Positions 1-3,972 of a DNA stretch of 6,302 bases are shown one piece after another. Below the pieces are notes generated by a model. It was not told the origin of the DNA, did not search any database, and saw only the letters and a list, made by a program, of their open reading frames with translations. Source of the stretch: Flavobacteriaceae bacterium (GTDB taxonomy: Bacteria; Bacteroidota; Bacteroidia; Flavobacteriales; Flavobacteriaceae); the NCBI GenBank assembly GCA_947377425.1, contig CANCFZ010000139.1, forward strand, positions 1 through 6,302, given 5' to 3'. The translations under genes were made by a program, and so were the position numbers. Position 1 is the stretch's first letter; each line of letters begins with the position of its first letter.

Positions 1-698
1 ATAAATAACAATACTGCTACAATAATTATGTTAGCTAATATGAAATTCTTAATGGTAACTTTTTTATAATTTTTAAAGAAATATAAAAAGCCAATGGATG
101 GAATAGTCAATAAAGCCATGAAGTGCACTCCAAATGATAATCCAACAACTAAACTAATTAGTATTAGCCATCTGTTGCCTCTAGGTTCGTGCATTTCTTG
201 TTCCCAACGTAAACCTAACCAAAACATTAATGCTATGAATAACATTGCCATAGCATAAACTTCTGCTTCAACAGCATTGAACCAAAAACTATCCGAAAAT
301 GCAAAAGCCAAAGCTCCAACAAAAGAACTTCCTAAAATTACAATACTATTATCTCTGTTGATTTCGGTATAAGATGAAATGATTTTCTTCAATAAAATTG
401 TTGAAGACCAAAACATAAATAATATAGTAAAAGCACTTGAAAAAACTGACATCATATTTACCATTAATGCAACGGTTTCTTTACTAGTTGCAAACATTGC
501 AAAGAAAGCCCCAAGCATTTGAAATAAAGGTGCTCCAGGCGGATGTCCAACTTCTAGTTTTGCTGCCGTGGCAATATATTCTCCACAATCCCAAAAACTC
601 ATTGTAGGTTCAACAGTTAATGTATAAGTAATTAATGCAATTGAAAAAGCTAACCAACCGGTTATGTTGTTCCACTTTTTAAAGTCAAATGATGTCAT
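1..698 (-). CDS. DUF2723 multi-pass membrane protein, probable GT-C type protein O-glycosyltransferase (C-terminus cut by window edge)
   Basis: Reading the minus strand from ATG at 698-696 gives 232 complete codons with no stop up to the left edge. The N-terminus has a short cytosolic-like stretch (about 1-12), a membrane helix (about 13-29), then a conserved block: PTMSFWDCGEYIATAAKLEV at 31-50 followed by GHPPGAPLF at 51-59. That acidic loop after the first helix, with the Gly-His-Pro-Pro motif, is what I recognise as the DUF2723 signature. A second typical block, NAVEAEVYAM, lies at 141-150. Further hydrophobic segments sit near 57-70, 76-103, 118-140, 147-163, 177-207 and 218-232. DUF2723 proteins are related to eukaryotic TMEM260, a protein O-mannosyltransferase, and have a GT-C architecture with an acidic residue in the first outer loop (here D37 or E40 are candidates). 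A role in O-glycosylation of exported proteins is inference. Members are usually far longer, so most of the gene is missing. No alternative in-frame ATG is near the start. Confidence 0.85.
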   Translation of the reverse strand, partial: MTSFDFKKWNNITGWLAFSIALITYTLTVEPTMSFWDCGEYIATAAKLEVGHPPGAPLFQMLGAFFAMFATSKETVALMVNMMSVFSSAFTILFMFWSSTILLKKIISSYTEINRDNSIVILGSSFVGALAFAFSDSFWFNAVEAEVYAMAMLFIALMFWLGLRWEQEMHEPRGNRWLILISLVVGLSFGVHFMALLTIPSIGFLYFFKNYKKVTIKNFILANIIIVAVLLF

Positions 699-723
699 AT
701 TATAGTATGATGTTAATTTAGTG

Positions 724-758
724 CAAAGAAACTATTTTTTGTGTAATCACTTAACAAA
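724..758 (-). promoter_or_regulatory. Possible promoter of the DUF2723 gene
   Basis: On the minus strand, TTTG (758-755) is followed after 23 nt by TTTCTTTG (731-724), one mismatch from the Bacteroidota -7 element TAnnTTTG, and it runs into GCAC as at the other promoters here. Transcription would begin near 718, about 20 nt before the ATG. The spacer is at the long end of the accepted range and the TA of the -7 box is imperfect, so this is tentative. Confidence 0.4.
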
Positions 759-979
759 AACACTTAAAATATTAATTGTGTTTAGATAAAATCTATTATA
801 AACGTTTGTCAAGTTATTTAATCAATCAAAAATAATTCGATTATTTAAGATTACTACCTTTTGTTTCATCATTAACCTCTATTTAACTCTGATAAATGGT
901 ATTCTTGTTTTTTTAAAACATTTACAATCTGTAATTTAAATTGATTTAATAATAAATTTCAATAAAAATGCTTTAAATG

Positions 980-1010
980 TTTGCTTAAAATAAAAAATGT
1001 GCTAAATTTG
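980..1010 (+). promoter_or_regulatory. Bacteroidota-type promoter of tRNA-Gln
   Basis: TTTG at 980-983 is followed by exactly 19 nt and then TAAATTTG at 1003-1010, a full match to the TTTG-N19-TAnnTTTG consensus used by the primary sigma factor of Bacteroidota. Transcription would start near 1015-1018, leaving a leader of roughly 14 nt before the mature tRNA end at 1031. The -7 box continues as GCACC, as at the rimP promoter. Confidence 0.8.
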
Positions 1011-1030
1011 CACCCGCATTCAAGCATTAT

Positions 1031-1101
1031 TGGTCTATGGTGTAATGGTAACACAACTGTTTTTGGTGCAGTCTTTCAAGGTTCGAGTCCTTGTAGACCA
1101 A
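1031..1101 (+). tRNA. tRNA-Gln, anticodon UUG
   Basis: The 71-nt cloverleaf folds completely. The acceptor arms TGGTCTA (1031-1037) and TAGACCA (1094-1100) pair over 7 bp, with A1101 as discriminator. The D arm is GTGT/ACAC around a 7-nt loop with GG. The anticodon stem ACTGT/GCAGT has one terminal T-G wobble and encloses TTTTGGT, which places TTG at positions 34-36 (reads CAA, and CAG by wobble). The variable loop is 4 nt, and the T arm is CAAGG/CCTTG around TTCGAGT. The weak U1-A72 first pair is typical of glutamine tRNAs and serves as an identity element for them. The 3' CCA is not encoded (CAG follows the discriminator) and must be added by the CCA-adding enzyme. It stands alone rather than in a tRNA cluster, with its own promoter and terminator. 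Confidence 0.96.
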
Positions 1102-1104
1102 CAG

Positions 1105-1135
1105 AAAAATCTCAACTTAACGGTTGGGATTTTTT
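1105..1135 (+). terminator. Intrinsic terminator of tRNA-Gln
   Basis: A 12-bp stem pairs 1105-1116 with 1123-1134 around the loop TTAACG, and the right arm ends in a run of six T (1130-1135). One position is a T-G wobble in the plus-strand RNA; in a minus-strand RNA the same position would be an A-C mismatch, so the hairpin is built for plus-strand transcription. It begins three bases after the tRNA discriminator. Confidence 0.85.
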
Positions 1136-1161
1136 GTTTAATGATGTTTCGTTCAAAACAT

Positions 1162-1189
1162 AAAAAAACTCCCAATTTCTTGAGAGTTT
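1162..1189 (-). terminator. Intrinsic terminator of the universal stress protein gene
   Basis: Read on the minus strand, AAACTCTCAA (1189-1180), a GAAA tetraloop of the GNRA class, and TTGGGAGTTT (1175-1166) form a 10-bp stem with one U-G wobble. The run of T continues to 1162, seven in all. In a plus-strand RNA the wobble becomes a C-A mismatch, so the signal serves the minus-strand gene that ends at 1214, about 24 nt upstream. Confidence 0.85.
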
Positions 1190-1213
1190 CGATTTTATGA
1201 TACTTATTTAAAA

Positions 1214-2038
1214 TTAAATTTTAAAAGTAACTACTGGTAGTTTTGCATGATTTACTAAATCTTCGCTGATACTTCCATTAAAGAAGTGAGAAAGACCTTT
1301 TCTCCCGTGAGTACTCATTCCTATTAAATCTGCACCTACTTTATCTGAAAAATTTAAAATTCCTTTTTCAACATTTGTTTCATTGTATATATGTGTAGCT
1401 ACTTTGCTAACGTTAAAGTTAGAAAGGAAATTCTTCATAGTTTCTTCGGCAACGGTAGTTGATTTAAAATTGTTTGGGGTATTAACCATAACTAAGTGAA
1501 GTGTAGCGTCAAATTTATTTGCGAACTCAACTGCTTTTCCAAAAGGTTTTTTAGCTTCGTCATTAAAATCAGATGCGAAAACAAAATCATTTACTGCAAA
1601 TTCTCCTTCATCTTTTTTAATAATTAAAACAGGAACTTCTGAATTTCGAACTACTTTTTCGGCGTTAGATCCAATAAACATTTCCTTGTAGCCGCTTGCT
1701 CCGTGCGAACCCATTATAATTAAATCAACATTATTTATTTGACTAATTCTCAAAATTCCGTCAAATGCCATTTCAAATTGAACAATTTCAGAAACTTTAA
1801 GACCGTCAAGATAATCTTCGTCCATTAAATCTTCTAATTTTTTGATTGCAGCATTTTTAAAAAACATTAGTTCTGGAATATCTGTCCCTGATCCTACGGC
1901 ATCACTGGCTTGATGAGGTAATTCTAACATGTGTAACAAAATGATTTCGCCACCATTTTTTTTTGCAATTTGTGCGGCAACTTTCAATGCGTATTCAGCG
2001 TTTTGAGAAAAGTCTGTAGGAATTAAAATTTTTTTCAT
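1214..2038 (-). CDS. Universal stress protein with two tandem Usp domains
   Basis: The 274-residue protein is a tandem fusion of two Usp (UspA-like, HUP-fold) domains, about 1-142 and 150-274, roughly twice the length of a single-domain UspA. The first domain opens with MKKILIPTDFS, where D9 is the usual nucleotide-contacting Asp. It carries a complete ATP-binding motif G-x2-G-x9-G-S at G110, G113, G123 and S124. The second domain starts with FVFASDF (152-158) and has a similar motif in which the first Gly is Ser (S242-x2-G245-x9-G255-S256). It is expected to be a soluble cytoplasmic, probably ATP-binding stress protein; its partner or trigger cannot be read from sequence. It is monocistronic, with its own promoter (2086-2114) and terminator (1162-1189), divergent from rimP. 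The start at 2038 gives the canonical N-terminus without extension. No Shine-Dalgarno sequence is visible, as is usual in this phylum. Confidence 0.93.
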   Translation of the reverse strand: MKKILIPTDFSQNAEYALKVAAQIAKKNGGEIILLHMLELPHQASDAVGSGTDIPELMFFKNAAIKKLEDLMDEDYLDGLKVSEIVQFEMAFDGILRISQINNVDLIIMGSHGASGYKEMFIGSNAEKVVRNSEVPVLIIKKDEGEFAVNDFVFASDFNDEAKKPFGKAVEFANKFDATLHLVMVNTPNNFKSTTVAEETMKNFLSNFNVSKVATHIYNETNVEKGILNFSDKVGADLIGMSTHGRKGLSHFFNGSISEDLVNHAKLPVVTFKI

Positions 2039-2085
2039 GATTGTAAAAAAGATAAATTTTTTATTGTTTGTCTATTTGTAGAGTA

Positions 2086-2114
2086 TAAAGGTAAGAAAAA
2101 AATATAAAAGGCAA
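2086..2114 (-). promoter_or_regulatory. Probable promoter of the universal stress protein gene
   Basis: On the minus strand, TTG (2114-2112) is followed by 18 nt and then TACCTTTA (2093-2086), which matches TAnnTTTG except at the last base. Transcription would start near 2080, giving a leader of about 40 nt before the ATG at 2038. The -33 element abuts the weak -33 element of the divergent rimP promoter. Confidence 0.6.
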
Positions 2115-2146
2115 CTGTTTTAATATAAATTTTTTTTCTATATTTG
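2115..2146 (+). promoter_or_regulatory. Promoter of the rimP-nusA-infB operon
   Basis: TATATTTG at 2139-2146 is a perfect Bacteroidota -7 element (TAnnTTTG) and continues as CACC, like the tRNA promoter. The -33 position is weak: CTG at 2115-2117 is one base from TTG and stands 21 nt upstream. Transcription should begin near 2151-2153, giving a leader of about 57 nt before the rimP start at 2209. No other promoter is visible up to infB, so it probably drives the whole operon. Confidence 0.7.
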
Positions 2147-2174
2147 CACCATTATTAAACAGAAATAGTATAAT

Positions 2175-2200
2175 GAGGGAAGCACTGCTTCCCTCTTTTT
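2175..2200 (+). promoter_or_regulatory. Terminator-like hairpin (candidate attenuator) in the rimP operon leader
   Basis: GAGGGAAGC (2175-2183) and GCTTCCCTC (2187-2195) form a perfect 9-bp stem, six of the nine pairs being G-C, closed by the loop ACT and followed directly by five T (2196-2200). It is much more GC-rich than its surroundings and has the form of an intrinsic terminator on the plus strand only; on the minus strand no T run follows. It lies about 22 nt after the predicted transcription start and 8 nt before the probable rimP ATG. Termination here would cut off rimP, nusA and infB. Attenuation, possibly by NusA itself, is an inference; RNA stabilisation or a translational effect are alternatives. 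Confidence 0.65.
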
Positions 2201-2208
2201 ATAAAAAT

Positions 2209-2676
2209 ATGACATTTAAAGAGCAGGTTTCAAAACTTCTAAATGATGCTTTGTCTGAAAAGCCAGATATGTTTTTGATAGATTTATCAATTTCAGATAC
2301 TTACAAAATTATTGTAACTTTGGACGCTGATAATGGAGTCAATCTTCAAGATTGTATTGACATTAGTAGATCAATTGAAAATAATTTAGACCGAGAAGAA
2401 CATGATTATGCGCTAGAAGTTGCTTCGGTTGGTGTTGGTTCTCCACTAAAATTAGTAAGACAATATCAAAAAAATGTTGGAAGAACATTAATTGTGAAAG
2501 CAAATGATGAAACTATCGAAGCAGAATTAATAGAAGCAAACGATGAATATATTGTGTTGTCTTGGTCGGCAAGAGAACCAAAAAAGATAGGTAAAGGTAA
2601 GGAAACGGTCCAAAAAAGACAGGAGATATCTTATAGTGATATAAAACAAGCAGTGGTTACAGTAAATTTTAATTAA
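2209..2676 (+). CDS. rimP: Ribosome maturation factor RimP
   Basis: The 155-residue product is a RimP (former DUF150/YhbC family) protein, close to the ~150 residues usual for the family. It is a cytoplasmic factor that binds the free 30S subunit and assists its late assembly. The N-terminal domain (about 1-80) shows VTLDADNGVNLQDCIDISR at 36-54, and the linker motif LEVASVGVGSPLK at 69-81 corresponds to LEVSSPG..RPL in other RimPs. The C-terminal SH3-like domain (about 82-155) includes GRTLIV and a basic stretch EPKKIGKGKETVQKR (123-137). I chose the ATG at 2209 because MTFKEQVSKLL is the usual flavobacterial N-terminus. The in-frame ATG at 2173 would add 12 residues (MREALLPSFYKN) encoded by the leader hairpin. 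It is the first gene of the operon, with nusA starting 10 nt after its stop. Confidence 0.93.
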   Translation: MTFKEQVSKLLNDALSEKPDMFLIDLSISDTYKIIVTLDADNGVNLQDCIDISRSIENNLDREEHDYALEVASVGVGSPLKLVRQYQKNVGRTLIVKANDETIEAELIEANDEYIVLSWSAREPKKIGKGKETVQKRQEISYSDIKQAVVTVNFN

Positions 2677-2686
2677 TTATAGAATA

Positions 2687-3928
2687 ATGGAGAATATTGC
2701 ATTAATCGACTCGTTCTCAGAGTTTAAAGACGATAAACTTATTGATAGAGTAACGCTTATGGCGATTTTAGAAGATGTTTTTAGAAATGCTTTAAAAAAG
2801 AAGTATGGTTCTGATGACAACTTTGATATTATCATAAATCCTGATAAAGGAGATATGGAAATATGGCAAAGAAGAATTGTAGTTGCTGATGATGATTTAG
2901 ATTTAGAACATTTAGAAATTACGCTTTCTGACGCAAGAAAAATCGAACCCGATTTTGAAATCGGTGAAGAGGTTTCAGAAGAAGTAAAACTTATAGATTT
3001 AGGAAGAAGAGCAATCTTGGCATTACGTCAAAACTTGATTTCTAAAATTCATGAGCACGATAATACTAATTTGTACAAACAATTTAAAGATATTATTGGC
3101 GAAATTTATACGGCAGAAGTGCATCACGTACGTCCAAGAGTTGTAATTTTGGTTGACGATGAAGGAAATGAAATTGTATTGCCAAAAGAAAAACAAATTC
3201 CGTCTGACTTTTTCCGTAAAGGAGATAATGTTAAGGGAATTATTGAAAGCGTTGAATTGAAAGGCAACAAGCCTCAAATTATAATGTCTAGAACTTCAGA
3301 GAAATTCTTGGAAAAATTATTTGAACAAGAAATTCCAGAAGTTTTTGATGGTTTAATTATGATTAAAAAAGTAGTAAGAATTCCAGGTGAAAAAGCAAAA
3401 GTAGCTGTAGATTCTTATGATGATAGAATTGATCCTGTAGGAGCTTGTGTTGGAATGAAAGGTTCTCGTATTCACGGTATCGTTCGTGAATTAGGAAACG
3501 AAAATATCGACGTAATCAATTATACAACTAATGCGTCTTTACTAATCACAAGAGCATTGAGTCCAGCAAAAGTATCTTCTGTGAAAATCAATGAAGAAAC
3601 AATGCACGCTGAAGTATTTTTGAAATTAGAAGAAGTTTCAAAAGCAATCGGTCGTGGCGGTCAAAATATTAAATTGGCGGGTCAATTAACAGGCTACGAA
3701 TTAGACGTAATTAGAGAAGGAAGTACAACTGAAGATGATGATGTTGAATTAACGGAATTCTCAGATGAAATCGACGGCTGGATAATTGATGAATTTGCAA
3801 AAATTGGTTTAGATACTGCAAAAAGTATTTTGAAACAAGACGTTGCCGATTTAGCAAGAAGAACCGACTTAGAAGAAGAAACAATACAAGAAGTAATGCG
3901 CATATTGAAAGAAGAGTTTGAAAATTAA
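2687..3928 (+). CDS. nusA: Transcription termination/antitermination factor NusA
   Basis: The 413-residue protein binds RNA polymerase and nascent RNA and controls pausing, intrinsic termination and antitermination. In order it has an N-terminal RNA polymerase-binding domain (about 1-130), an S1 domain (about 137-201), KH1 (about 215-290) with the diagnostic DPVGACVGMKGSRI at 249-262, and KH2 (about 295-345) with the GRGG loop at 322-325 in AIGRGGQNIKLAGQLTG. An acidic linker (348-362) leads to a final helical segment (about 363-413). That segment resembles one copy of the acidic-repeat (AR) modules of E. coli NusA, which has two, whereas B. subtilis NusA has none. The start at 2687 gives MENIALIDSFSEFK, a normal N-terminus. 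Position between rimP and infB is the classical arrangement, and 10-nt and 44-nt gaps imply co-transcription. NusA is known to autoregulate this operon in E. coli; the leader hairpin here could allow the same, which is inference. Confidence 0.97.
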   Translation: MENIALIDSFSEFKDDKLIDRVTLMAILEDVFRNALKKKYGSDDNFDIIINPDKGDMEIWQRRIVVADDDLDLEHLEITLSDARKIEPDFEIGEEVSEEVKLIDLGRRAILALRQNLISKIHEHDNTNLYKQFKDIIGEIYTAEVHHVRPRVVILVDDEGNEIVLPKEKQIPSDFFRKGDNVKGIIESVELKGNKPQIIMSRTSEKFLEKLFEQEIPEVFDGLIMIKKVVRIPGEKAKVAVDSYDDRIDPVGACVGMKGSRIHGIVRELGNENIDVINYTTNASLLITRALSPAKVSSVKINEETMHAEVFLKLEEVSKAIGRGGQNIKLAGQLTGYELDVIREGSTTEDDDVELTEFSDEIDGWIIDEFAKIGLDTAKSILKQDVADLARRTDLEEETIQEVMRILKEEFEN

Positions 3929-3972
3929 TTTAACTTTCACCCCAAAATAAAAAAGAATTTATAAAAGATTTT

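Larger units (their letters stand above)
699..1030. other. AT-rich intergenic region without a gene
   Basis: These 332 bases separate the DUF2723 start from the tRNA and contain no plausible coding frame on either strand. The left end holds a candidate promoter for DUF2723 and the right end holds the tRNA promoter. The middle (about 760-975) is plain AT-rich DNA. Its only symmetric element is a 7-bp A/T inverted repeat around TCG (830-846), which is no more than such composition produces by chance. Confidence 0.7.

Noticed and set aside
830..846. A/T inverted repeat AAATAAT-TCG-ATTATTT in the intergenic region
   Set aside because: The stem is entirely A-T, has no T run serving a neighbouring gene, and such repeats are expected by chance in DNA this AT-rich.
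855..862. TACCTTTT as a possible plus-strand -7 box
   Set aside because: The final G is missing, no TTG lies at a suitable distance upstream, and no gene follows before the tRNA, which has its own better promoter.
999..1013. Near-palindrome GTGC-TAAATTT-GCAC at the tRNA promoter, as an operator
   Set aside because: The symmetry is off by one base and is explained by the -7 box followed by the common GCAC extension.
981..1163. Open frame of 60 codons on the plus strand across the tRNA
   Set aside because: It covers the tRNA-Gln gene, its promoter region and its terminator; the translation has no recognisable protein character.
3023..3277. Minus-strand open frame of 84 codons opposite nusA
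   Set aside because: It is antisense to the S1-domain coding region of NusA, which is clearly the real gene.
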